NCBI GenBank assembly: GCA_037447655.1
Contig: JBBHKE010003242.1
Span: forward strand, 1-64,000
Source: Zygnema cylindricum
Taxonomy: Eukaryota; Streptophyta; Zygnematophyceae; Zygnematales; Zygnemataceae
DNA length: 64,000 nt
Reading direction: 5' to 3'
In this document: positions 48,297-58,970 of the stretch, piece after piece
Numbering within the stretch: position 1 is the stretch's first letter
Layout: the number at the start of each line of letters is the position of its first letter
Made by a program: the position numbers and the translations under genes
Notes under the pieces: generated by a model
Database searches by the model: none
What the model saw: the letters and a program-made list of their open reading frames with translations, nothing else
Told to the model about the DNA's origin: nothing

Positions 48297-48645
48297 CCGA
48301 AAAAACCCTTAAAACCCTAAAAAGCCCTAAAAAACCCTAAAAAAACCCTTTCATGAATTGTATTGTCTCTATCCCTGAAAATCCTAAAAAAACCCTAAAA
48401 ACCCTAAAAACCCCAAAAACCCTAAAAAAAACCCTTTCTTGAATTGTGTTTTGTCTCTATCTCTGGAAAAAACCCTAAAACCCTTAAAAACCCTAAACCC
48501 TAAAAAAATCCTTTCTTGAATTATGTTCTGTCTCTATCCCTGAAAAAACCCTAAAACCCTTAAAAAACCCTAAAACCCTTACCCTTTTCTTGAATTTGGT
48601 TCTGTCTCTATCCCTGAAAAAACCCTAAAATCCCAAAAAAACACC
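48297..48645. repeat. Telomere-like higher-order repeat
   Basis: About five units of 60-75 bp, each with several CCCTAAAA words followed by TTTCTTGAATT and CTGTCTCTATCCCTGAAAA. No equivalent in the left arm at about 10,080-10,190. Confidence 0.85.
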
Positions 48646-49168
48646 CTGTCTTTTTGCAGAATAATATTGGTTTTCCTTTCACATGTTCAAAATGTAAAAA
48701 AAATTCTCCAACTTTCAAGTTTACGCCTAACCCTAACCCTAATTTCTCAGCTGCATGTATAATCCTAAATTGAAACATAACCCTAATTCTAATGAGGATT
48801 AATAATAACAAATAGTTCACATTTCCATAATCTCACATAAAAATCTTTAAAATCTTTAAAATCTTAAAAGTTCCCTATGACATTTTAGCCATAACTTACC
48901 TTTGCAGCCCCCCAACACTAAAAAACTCTATGTCAGTTGCAATTATAAACCTAGTATTATAGTTAAAAAAATAATAATAATAATTAATTAATTAATTCTA
49001 TTTATTGTTTTTTTTTTTTATATTATTATTAAACCTAGTATTATTATTGTAATTTCATGTTAGCCATATCCAAACACCAAAATAGTAAATGACCTGTATG
49101 CAGGGGATCCAATAAAAAAAAAGGTAAATATAAAAATAAATAAAAATAATAAAAATAAAACCATCATA

Positions 49169-49226
<58 letters not shown>

Positions 49227-49229
49227 AAA

Positions 49230-49262
<33 letters not shown>

Positions 49263-49268
49263 ATCAAA

Positions 49269-49299
<31 letters not shown>

Positions 49300-49719
49300 C
49301 CATCATAAAATAAAATAAAATAAAACCACCACACAATTGACTTTGCTCACTATAGAAGAAAACAATAATTTACCTTAACTTGACCTGTACTTCTGACATA
49401 AAAATAATAATAATAATAATAATCTTACCCCTTACTTTACTCAAACACTCAGTAATCTCAACATTATTCACTAAAATAACTAATTTATATAATTCAAAAG
49501 TACATTATTATCCAAAATTTGGCCATCACAAAACCATATGAGGCTCACTTCTTGTTAAGAACTTAAAGAATTTATACATATTTAATTCCAATATTAAGGC
49601 TCCATAGGAAGTCGCTCCTTACAAAAACTGCGAAAAGAAAATGTCAAAATATCAAAACATCAGAATATTACTTCCTGTTGCAAGCAGATTTTATTTTATT
49701 TTATTTTTGTAGAAGTTAA
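48646..49719. other. Outer right arm with long A runs
   Basis: Aligns to 9,150-10,080 of the left arm. 49,165-49,300 is nearly pure A with ACCATCA breaks. No gene. Confidence 0.6.
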
Positions 49720-49830
49720 ATAATAAATACAAGAAAAAGAGGACAAGTTATAACAGCAGAGGAAAGGAGAAGAAAACATGTGAGCTTGGCTAAGCAAAAT
49801 CCAGTACAGCCGTACAGGATAAGTACAGTA

Positions 49831-50046
49831 CACCGTGTATCGCTATTAGGGTTAAATGTTTTTCGCCACTTAAAATATCTTTTCTCCGTACACACTTGTC
49901 CAATTTTCACATGTAGGCCGCCAATCGGAAGCTGAGAATCTTAACTTTCAATCGCAACCGTCAGATCCAAAATCCGACAATTGTGTACGGAGAAAAGATG
50001 TATTATGTGACGAAAATAACATTAACACTAATAGCGATGCACGGTG
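49831..50046. mobile_element. Family-A MITE, 216 bp
   Basis: TA-flanked; ends CACCGTGTATCGCTATTAG and TAGCGATGCACGGTG. First of the chain just outside the right arm. Confidence 0.85.
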
Positions 50047-50053
50047 TACAGTA

Positions 50054-50409
50054 TACCGTGTATCGCTATTAGGGTTAATGTTTTTCATAGATGTCCTATG
50101 CGCATAAAACGCACGGGTTAAACTAACGAATTCTACGTACAGTGCGCATTTTTTAGAGATTTGAGAAGTTAATAAAATTCGTACTTTACTGAACATCCGT
50201 ACATTTTTAGTCATATTCGTACGTTTTTGTACATTTTCGTGCATTTTAGGGTTATTTAAGCGGGATTTTAGGGTATCCGACGGTTACGATTGAAAGGTAA
50301 CATTTTCAGCTTCCGATTGGCGGTTTCTAACTGAAAATCCGACAGGTGTGCACAGAGAAAAGATGTTTTAAGTGGCGAAAAATTATCAGCACTAATAACG
50401 ATAACGGTG
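50054..50409. mobile_element. Family-A MITE disrupted by a hAT-like MITE fragment
   Basis: Family-A ends surround about 190 bp (50,086-50,275) starting CATAGATGTCCTATGCGCAT, similar to the start of the hAT-like MITE at 21,819. Part of the host element's left half is missing, so this is not a clean insertion. Confidence 0.7.
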
Positions 50410-50421
50410 TACTGTACAGTA

Positions 50422-50974
50422 CACCGCGCCAATCGCTATTAGCGTAGAAGTTTCTTTAGCGTATAAGAATAATTACAGTGGTGTACGCTAATTAAGAATT
50501 TGAAAATTTTGAAAAAAAAATACATTCTAATTGTTCAATAATGCTAATTTGGGTCTTTGAAAAAAATAAATGTCGGTCGCAAACATGCTTACACTAATAC
50601 AGGTATTTGTACGTAATATGAAAAATCGTACACAAATCGTACGTTCACACGGTCGAAACGCGGTTTTTGTACGAACATGTGCAAACGTGATATTTGACAA
50701 CCCGATTTTATCCCATTTTTAGAGAGCATATTCTCATGCGTCCGCTGTTCATTAATTATACTTTTTCATTTATAAAGGTACAATTTTGTACGGTCTGACA
50801 CTGACCGTACATCACACTATTTAAACAACAATGTACTTTCATTTTGTACGGTACTTGGAAAATAACCCTAAATGGCGTACAGAAAAAAAATAGAATAAGC
50901 TACACTAATGGAGAATAAAAAAAAAAAAGGCGGGACGGAATTAGCGTACGCTATGCTAATAGCAATTGGCACTG
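50422..50974. mobile_element. Family-B MITE, 553 bp
   Basis: Ends CACCGCGCCAATCGCTATTA and AGCAATTGGCACTG; TA on both sides. Confidence 0.8.
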
Positions 50975-50976
50975 TA

Positions 50977-51532
50977 CACTGCCAATCGCTATTAGCGTAG
51001 AAGTTTCTTTAGTGAATATGAATAATTACCGTAGTTTACGCTAATTAAGAATTTGAATTTTTTGGAAAAAAACATACATTCTAATTGTTTAATAATTCTA
51101 ATTTGGGTCTCTGAAAAAAAAATGTCGGTCATAAACATTCTTACACTAATATAGGTACCTGTACAAAATTTGACAAATCGTACACAAATCGTACGTTCAC
51201 ACAGTCGAAACGTGGTTGTTGGACGAATATGTGCGAACGTGTTATTTGACAACCCAATTTTATCCCCTTTTTAGAGCGTATATTATCATGCCTCCGTGGA
51301 AACTAAAACTCATTAATCATACTTTTTCACTTAGAAAGTTACAATTTTGTACGGTCTAACACGTACCGTACACCACACTAATTAAACGAAACCGTACCTT
51401 CGTTTTGTACGGTACTTGGAAAAAAACCTTAAATGGCGTACAGAAAAAAATAGAATAAGCTACGCTATTTGAGAATTAAAAAAAAAAGCGGGATGGAACA
51501 AGCGTACACTACGCTAATAGCGATTGGCAGTG
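50977..51532. mobile_element. Family-B MITE, 556 bp
   Basis: Ends CACTGCCAATCGCTATTAGC and GCGATTGGCAGTG. It shares the TA at 50,975-50,976 with the previous copy and lies in the same orientation. Confidence 0.85.
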
Positions 51533-51539
51533 TACTGTA

Positions 51540-52080
51540 CACCGCCAATCGCTAGTAGAGTAAATAACACTAATTCGGTGCCCTTTTTCAAAAAATAAAA
51601 CCTAAAATACAATCCATAATTCTATTTTTTCCATTATTCTAATTAAGGTTTTTTTTTAAATTAGCGTTAATAATGGAAGTACACTGCGATAGAAATAGTG
51701 TGGCGTACGGACAAGGTATTTCCGTATGAAATGGTACTTTTTGAATTACAAAGGCATAAAAAGACACTTAACATTACTACGCACACATGTGAATGTGCAC
51801 TGGAAGAAAGAGACGTAAACTCATCGACAAAAATCACGTTCTCATATGTTCGTCCGTCGACTGTGTGAACAGCGCGAACGAATTGTCATATTTTGTACGA
51901 ATACATATATTACTGTAGACATTGAAAGGGCGGGTATTTATTATTCAGGACAACCCAAATTACAGTTAGGGATTAATTAGTATATATATTTAAAAAAAAA
52001 AAAAAAACCCGATTAGTGTTAATAACACTAATTTTTTTTTACGCTATTTATTCCTTTACTCTAAAAGCGATTGACGTTGT
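51540..52080. mobile_element. Family-B-like MITE, 541 bp, diverged
   Basis: Left end CACCGCCAATCGCTAGTAG; right end AAGCGATTGACGTTG followed by TA. 52,087-52,107 then reads like the right tip of a family-A MITE and abuts the copia repeat. Confidence 0.7.
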
Positions 52081-52107
52081 AATCTGTAACAGTAATAGCG
52101 AATCGTG

Positions 52108-52799
52108 TTGAGGGTCATGGGCATTTAGACTCGGCTGTGATCCACTCCTACTAGGAGTCACACTTGCACCAGCCGGGATATTCGTCCCTGGAGGAGCAAG
52201 TGGAGCACTAGGGCTGATTGGAGCACTTCAAACAGGAGCAGAGCCATTATGAGACATATTAGCGGAAGCAGACCCAAATAGAAATGCCTAGAAGACTAGA
52301 TCTATAGTGTAAGATATGTTACTTCGAAAGAAAGAGATCTTTCAACCAAACAAACATGTACAACAAGCAAATCAAAGACAATAGAGCATAAAACACCTTA
52401 AACTGCACTCAGTGCTCTCATTTCCTTAACTCTTGTGTAGAATGTACATTCTGTATTGAATTGATCAATCCTAATTGAACTAAATACTCAAAAGATCTAG
52501 AAAACATCTAAAACGTATGTACAGGGTTCACAAGACAACCTACTGACAAAAATCTAAGTGTCTGGACCAGAATTGTCCACTAACAATATGTGTACCCTAA
52601 AAATCCGGGTGATTCTTATCACGTCCACATTCATTGGCGACCCTACACACTAATGTACTTAAAGATAACTATTCGTGTAGATACTACAAAAATTCCACAC
52701 TAAATTCGGTCAATATTGAACAGTTGGTATTCTAAAAATATTCTAAGTTCTAGACTCAAATTTCTAAGACTTACTAAAGCTTACTTTTCCATACTCCCT
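52108..52799 (-). repeat. Copia direct repeat, downstream copy (LTR plus gag start)
   Basis: 692 bp, by eye about 96% identical to 58,278-58,970. It includes not only LTR and leader but also the first 50 codons of gag (Met at 52,257). Gln is retained (CAG) where the other copy has TAG. It ends abruptly at 52,108. Confidence 0.85.
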
Positions 52800-52815
52800 T
52801 TAAGCTTTATAAGAC

Positions 52816-55800
52816 TTACTCACTTAGACCACATGCTTTTCTGCAGTACTCCAACTTAGGAGCGGGAAGGGCTTTTGTCAACATGTCCGCAACCATTTTC
52901 TCATCAGGCAAAAACAAAGTTTGACCACTTTTGCAATACTTTGTCTCGTACCAAATGTAGCCGAATGTCCATATGTTTACTCTTAAAATGGTGACTTGGG
53001 TTTGTAGCCACAGAAATGGCTGCTTGATTGTCGCACCACATTATTTGTGTCCCATGTTGTGTAAGACCCAATTCTTCAAGAAATGCCTTAATCCATAGCA
53101 GCTCTTTTAAGGCTGCACTCGCAGCCATGTATTCAGCTTCCATAGTAGATTGAGCCGTGACCTTTTGAAGTTTACTACTCCAACTACAAGTTCCACTTCC
53201 AATCTGAATGACATACCCAGTTGTAGACTTGCTATTAGGCACATCACCATAGCTAGCATCACTCCAAGTATTAATGCCAACCTTGTCACCTCCCAAAGTA
53301 AGCCAAAGATTTCTAGTCCCAACAAGATACCTTAAGACCCTTTTTGCTGCTTCCCAGTCTCTCTTTCGTGGATCTTGTAGACATTTGCTCAACACACCAA
53401 CAGCTGCAGCTATATCGGGCCTAGTACAATTCATGAAGTAAATCAGACTTCCTACTACTTGTCTATAGGGTACTTGGGACATAAATTTTTGCTCTTCTGC
53501 ACTGAGTTCCTCATCTATTATGACTCCAAACTCATGCTCTATTCCTTCAAGTTTTTGCTTATACTCCATATGAGTTGCACAACCTTTGTCATCAGCTAAA
53601 CCAAATTTTTCCAACATGTTTACTATCGTTTTTTTTTGAGTTAGCCTTATTATTTTCTTTTCTCTATCTCTTTCAACTTGTAATCCAAGGATATATTTTG
53701 CCTCACCCAAATCTTTCATTTCAAATTGTGAATTTAAAGTTGTTTTACTCTAGCAATTCCTTCTTTGTTCCTACTAATTAGCAGCAAATCATCAACATAC
53801 ACAGCAATGAATATTACCTTATCAGGATTATCACCACACATCACATATACTGAATGATCTGAGCTAATTATAGTAAATCCTAATCTTGTCAAGAACTCAT
53901 CTAACTTTCAGATCCATTGCCTAGCGGATTGTTTTAGGCCATACAAAGATTTTAAAAGTTTGCACACAAGATTTTATTTTCTTGCTTCCTCATAACCCTC
54001 TGGTTGCTTCATATAAATAACCTCATCTAAATCACCATGCAAAAATGCAATTTTGACATCCATTTGGTGGATATCAAAATCCTCTATGGCAGCTAATGTA
54101 AGTAAGATGCGGACAGATGGAAACCTTACAACCGGTGAAAAGTTTCTTCATAATCTATCCCCTCCTTTTGATTATATCCCTTAGCAACCAAGCGAGCCTT
54201 GTACCTGTTTATGGTATTATCTGAGTTCAATTTAATTTAAACACCCATTTACTTCCAATAGCGTTTCTTCCTGGAGGGAGTTCCACCAGATCCCATGTTT
54301 GGGCCTCCATGATAGACTTCATTTCTTAATTCACCGCTTCCACCCAGTGTTCCCTTTCATTACTCGAAAAAGCTTCCGTCAATGTAAGAGGCTCTTCGTG
54401 TGTGCTGAGTGAGCAAAGGCTGCACTTTCTCCCCTGAGTCGTGCACTTCGCCTTACTCCACCTAGAAATTCTGTCGCTGGTATAGATGGTTGGGTCCTCC
54501 TCCTTAATACATGTGACTCTTCTTGTGATTCAGTTTCGGCTTGAGGTAGAGGAGAGTGTACAACTCTTTTGGGCATAACACTTCCTGTTTGTGGTGGAGA
54601 AGATGATTGCAAGTCACTTTGAGCTAATGTAGATGCATTTTCTATATTTTTCTTGAAAAACATGGGATTTTCCTCTAAAAAGATATAATCAACACTTCGA
54701 CTTTTCTTTTCATCGCTACGCTGACTAAATACATCTACTCCTTTTCCCTCATCCTTCACTATGATTTTTCTGGCTACCACAACTCTATTTCTCTTAATGT
54801 CATACACTTTATAACCCTTGGCATGATCATCATACCCTAAAAATATCCGTGGTATGCCTTTTGGCTCTAATTTCCATTTTTGTGGATCACTATCTAGCAA
54901 GAATACCTTACTTCCAAAAACTTTGAAGTGACTTACATCTGGTTTGTGTCCTGTCCACATTTCGTAGGGAGTTTTATCTTTTACTGCCCTTGTTTCTAGC
55001 ATGTTTCTTACATAAGCTGCACAATGCGTAGCCTCTGCCCAAAATTTGAAATCTATGTCCATATCAACCATCATTGTCCTAGCACACTGTGATAGGGTCT
55101 TATTCATCCTTTCTGAAACACCGTTTTGTTCCGGAGGATAAGGAACAGTTAGCTAACGTGAGATTCTATGCAATTTTAGGAATTCTGCAAACTCATTAGA
55201 AATGTACTCCCCTCCATTATCAGATCTGAATCTCGCTATCTTTCTCTCATGTAGATTCTCAACCCAAGCCTTATACTCCTTAAATTTTGAAAAGACTTCA
55301 TCCTTACTTTTCAAAAAGTAAACTGTAGTAAATCTGATATAATCATCAGTAAAAGTAAGCGTAAACTTAGCACCTCCCACAGATGGATACCTAGATGGCC
55401 CCCATACATCTGAATAAATTAGTTCTAGCACCCTGCTACTTCTATGATCATTTTGCGAAGGGAAAGGCAACTTATGATTTTTTCCCATTGCACAACCATC
55501 ACATACATTTGATGCTGGTTTTTTACTAATTTTTACACCTTCCACCATTTTTTGATTTACTATCTTTTCTAACCTATCATAATTCACATGTCCTAAACGT
55601 TTATGTCATAAATCACAATCACTGATTACACTTGAGTACATAACATCATTGTCATTATCATTTACAAGACTTAACCGATACAAATTGTTTCCTCCAGCAA
55701 ACCCCTTTGCAACTATTTTCCCATTCTTACTCACTGTTTTCTTTCCATTCTCATAAATAGTTTTTAAACCTTTCTTTTCTACCACTAACGTAGAGAAAAA

Positions 55801-56304
55801 GTTTCTTTTAAAAGCTGGGACATGCAACACATCTTCCAAGACCCTTTTCACAGGATTTCCCTCTACATGCAACTTAAGTGACACCCTCCCCTTTGCTTTC
55901 GACTCAACAAACGTATCATCACTAAAATAAATTTTGATGGGTGAAATAGATTAAATACTCACAAATAGATGGCGATTGCGGCACATGTGGGCAGATGCGC
56001 CGGAGTCCATAATCCATTCGTCTTCCTCCACGCCTACCGTTGCTTGTGCCATCGCAAAGTATTTGTTTTCACTGTTGATCGGAAAGTTGCTCATGTCCTC
56101 CTCCTTTAGTTCGTTGAAGAGAACAGTTGGGCGACCACATGATTGAGAAGGAACCCGACTTTCGTCCCATGCAGAGCGAAAACTTCCTAAAGCTTTCGCT
56201 CTCTTGTATGCATTATACATTCTAAACACATGCCCTTTTTCATCACAGTAAAAGCATAACAAAGGTGACCTTCTAGGACAACTACCTTTTGTTGTTTTTG
56301 AAAA
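52816..56304 (-). pseudogene. Copia pol (protease, integrase, RT, RNase H), broken
   Basis: Zinc knuckle CFYC....GH with the last Cys changed to Tyr (about 56,220). Protease motif MDSGAS at about 56,000. Integrase HHCC region (HKRLGH...CDGC, 55,600-55,490) and catalytic D, D, E contexts (YSDVWG, TFTDDY, DNGGEY) to 55,190. PPEQNGVSER follows at 55,140. [13 protein letters not shown] at about 54,200 and the catalytic YVDD at 53,788-53,799. RNase H: 53,500-52,900. Stops: TAA at 55,951 and TGA for Trp before HKRLGH at 55,603-55,605. A TAG at 55,150-55,152 sits in the place of a likely Gln. There is at least one frameshift between 54,379 and 53,720, and an extra A near 52,935 shifts the tail (DEKMVADMLTKALP) out of frame. 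Confidence 0.9.
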
Positions 56305-56309
56305 CTTAG

Positions 56310-57584
56310 TTTCGTGCGTACGGAGCGTTTCGTGCGTGCGCGTGTTCGCGTGCGTGCGCATTTACGCGATGTAGTGTGGAGGTTCGAATTGATTTGCGGA
56401 TTGGGGGAGTAAATGTACGAAGAAAATTAAATGTACGTGAAGGACTAATTGAGTGGCGCGGAATGCGCAATGTAAATGGACGGCGGATCGCGAAGCGATC
56501 CGATTTGAAATTTTCGAAGTGTGAAAATGTACGCATGGCTTACGAAACAAAATGCGACAAGCGCATTTATTACAAGGGACGCGCTTGCGGTACGAAAATG
56601 ATTTCGATTGTACGAGGTTTCGACAAGTGGATTTTTATGACCACGCGGCGCGACATCAAGGGTGCCGATTAAGAGCGACGGACGGCGGATATAGGCCGCC
56701 GAGATTTTTATGTAGTGGTGACGCGAAATCGCGTCAATCACACGATATTTATTTTTGGACGTTCCGGATTGTTTGACAAGTGATTCGTGGTACACGTGGA
56801 AGGCGGATGGCGTCCGCCGATATTTCCAAGGGATCATATTGTTTGATGACGTGTTAATTAGGTGGACCGTACATATACGATGTCGGTTCACTATGTGGAT
56901 TTATCTACGAGTGACTAAGCAAGTTGTCACTTATGACGCGGATATGTGGATGCGTCGTTGTAAATATTTGGAGTAACATTGTTTTGTCTTTTGCGTTATT
57001 ATAAATTAGTGTTGATTATGATGTTTATATTTAAGTGATCAATTAGGGTTTTGATAGTTTAATTTGTGTGTGTACAATATCATACTTGTAGACAAGTGTA
57101 CGCTTACGATTGCTTGACTCTCATGTGTACGCTTACGATTAGTTTGATTTAGTGACAGTTATGTAATTTACTTTGGTAATTTTGACACTTAGTGATTCAT
57201 TGACAGCTCACAAGTGTATATATAGGAATGAGCTTTGTTAGGAATTTAATCATCAATGCTGGTTAGTAAAGTGGGGACCGAAGATGTAGTATTTTAGGGT
57301 TGCCGATTAGGTCATGCACTTTGAATGATATAATGATTATACTCTGATTATACTCTTGTTTATGTGTGATGCATTTGTGTGTTATTATTTATTTATGTTT
57401 TTATATATGTTTGATATGCATTGTTTATGCATTTGTCCTAGGGTTTGTTTATGTCGATTATTCCATCAAACCTTAGATGTTGTCATAGGGTTTATTTATG
57501 TTAATTATTCCATGAAACCCTAAATGTTGTTGTATGTTAAATGGAGGATGCATTTCAAATGATTGTTCGTCGACCTATTTTTGG
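56310..57584. mobile_element. 1,275-bp insertion nested in the copia element
   Basis: Flanked by a 5-bp duplication CTTAG (56,305-56,309 and 57,585-57,589). The ends (TTTCGTGCGTACGGAGC and CGACCTATTTTTGG) are not inverted repeats. The first 650 bp are GC- and CGTAC-rich; the rest is T-rich with repeated CATNAAACCCTANATGTTGT-like and GTGTACGCTTACGATT words. No coding frame of a known family. A solo LTR or other retro-insert would fit a 5-bp duplication. Confidence 0.65.
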
Positions 57585-57585
57585 C

Positions 57586-58428
57586 TTAGCTTTTTGCATG
57601 ATAGTTTGGGTCGCTTCTGCGGTCTATTTTAGACCAAAGAACAACACCTTTGCCATTGCCACTGCCAATCTTAGAATCCGAAAACTGGTTAGCTAGTGCT
57701 TGAACAGACTTTCTACTACCTCTTTCTGACATCTGGTTAGCTTCTTCACTCAAAATAAGTTGAATTGCTAATGCTATGTTCCATTGACGTTGTGGAATAG
57801 CCTTAAGCCTATCCATGGCTCCCTTATATTCATCGGGCAAAGTTCTCATCAACAACATAGCCTGCTGAGGTGGTGAAAAGTCCCCACCTGCACTAGTACT
57901 CTGAAGAAACAACCTTTTCATAGCACGACAATGATCTGACATACTACCTCTAGAATACTTAAACTCAAAAATCTGAGTGGCTATGTTAGTTTGGACAGTA
58001 ACATCTAGCTGAACATACATAGCACGTACTCTAAACCAAACTTCAGATGCTTTCTTCATCTCAAGATACGACATTACCAAATCTTTTGTCATAGACTGCT
58101 TCAAGATGTTGAGGCAGTGGAGATTCTTCTTTCTCAAATCCGGCGTAGTCTTTTCCGCTGTTCCTTCCACAATGGGTGACAAGTCCCTCTCCTCGAAATA
58201 TGAGCTCAACATATCTTCCCAGTATAAGTAGTCAATTCCGTCAAAAATAGGCAATTTGGGCGGTGGGCCCATAACCAGTTGAGGGTCATGGGCATTTAGA
58301 CTTGGCTATGATCCACTCCCACTAGGAGTCACACTTGCACCAGCCGGGATATTCGTCCCTGGAGGAGCAAGTGGAGCACTAGGGCTAATTGGAGCACTTC
58401 GAACAGGAGCTGAGCCATTATGAGACAT
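57586..58428 (-). pseudogene. Copia gag, N-terminal and capsid part, with internal TAG
   Basis: Starts at Met 58,428 (MSHNGSAPV...), a Pro/Ser-rich leader, then TAG at codon 41 (58,306-58,308), then in frame MGPPPKLPIFDG and a capsid-like domain of the plant copia gag/UBN2 type (YWEDMLSSYF, MRTLPDEYKG). The downstream repeat copy has CAG at the TAG position, so the stop is a C-to-T change in this copy. The frame ends at the nested insertion. Confidence 0.85.
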
Positions 58429-58970
58429 ATTAGCGGAAGCGAACCCAAAGAGAAATGCCTAGAATACTAGATCTATAGTGTAAGATATGTTACTTCAAAA
58501 GAAAGAGGTCTTTCAACTAAACAAACATGTACAACAAGCAAATCAAAGACAATAGAGCATAAAACAGCTTAAACTGCACTCAGTGCTCTCATTTCCTTAA
58601 CTCTTGTGTAGAATGTACATTCTGTATCGAATTGATAAATCCTAATTTAACTAAATACTCAAAATATCTATAAAACATCTAAAACGTATGCACAGGGTTC
58701 ACAAGACAACCTACTGACAAAAATCTAAGTGTTTGGACCAGAATTGTCCACTAACAATATGTGTACCCTAAAAATCCGGGTGATTCTTATCACGTCCACA
58801 TTCATTGGCGGCCCTACACACTAATGTACTTAAAGATAACTATTCGTGTAGATATTACAAAAATTCCACACTAAATTTGGTCAATATTGAACAGTTGGTA
58901 TTCCAAAAATATTATAAGTCCTAGACTCAAATTTCTAAGACTTACTAAAGCTTACTTTTCAATAAATCGA
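58278..58970 (-). repeat. Copia direct repeat, upstream copy (LTR plus gag start)
   Basis: 693 bp, partner of 52,108-52,799. The common part ends at CTTACTTTTC; beyond it the two flanks differ. Confidence 0.85.

Larger units (their letters stand above)
34856..49719. repeat. Right arm of the palindrome
   Basis: Reverse complement of 9,150-23,509; 14.9 kb. It is longer than the left arm mainly because of a telomere-like array (48,297-48,645), A runs (49,165-49,300) and an expanded exon-3 repeat. It lacks the left arm's MITE at 10,449. Confidence 0.95.
52108..58970 (-). mobile_element. Degenerate Ty1/copia retrotransposon
   Basis: Minus-strand order is LTR/leader, gag, zinc knuckle, protease, integrase, reverse transcriptase, RNase H, LTR, and again the start of gag. 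Integrase before reverse transcriptase defines Ty1/copia. It is inactive: multiple stops, a frameshift in the RT region, one near the end, and a 1,275-bp insertion between gag and the zinc knuckle. I could not fix exact LTR ends or a tRNA primer site. Confidence 0.9.

Noticed and set aside
48297-48645. True chromosome end
   Set aside because: The CCCTAAA words are interrupted by a fixed non-telomeric spacer, and unrelated sequence continues on both sides.
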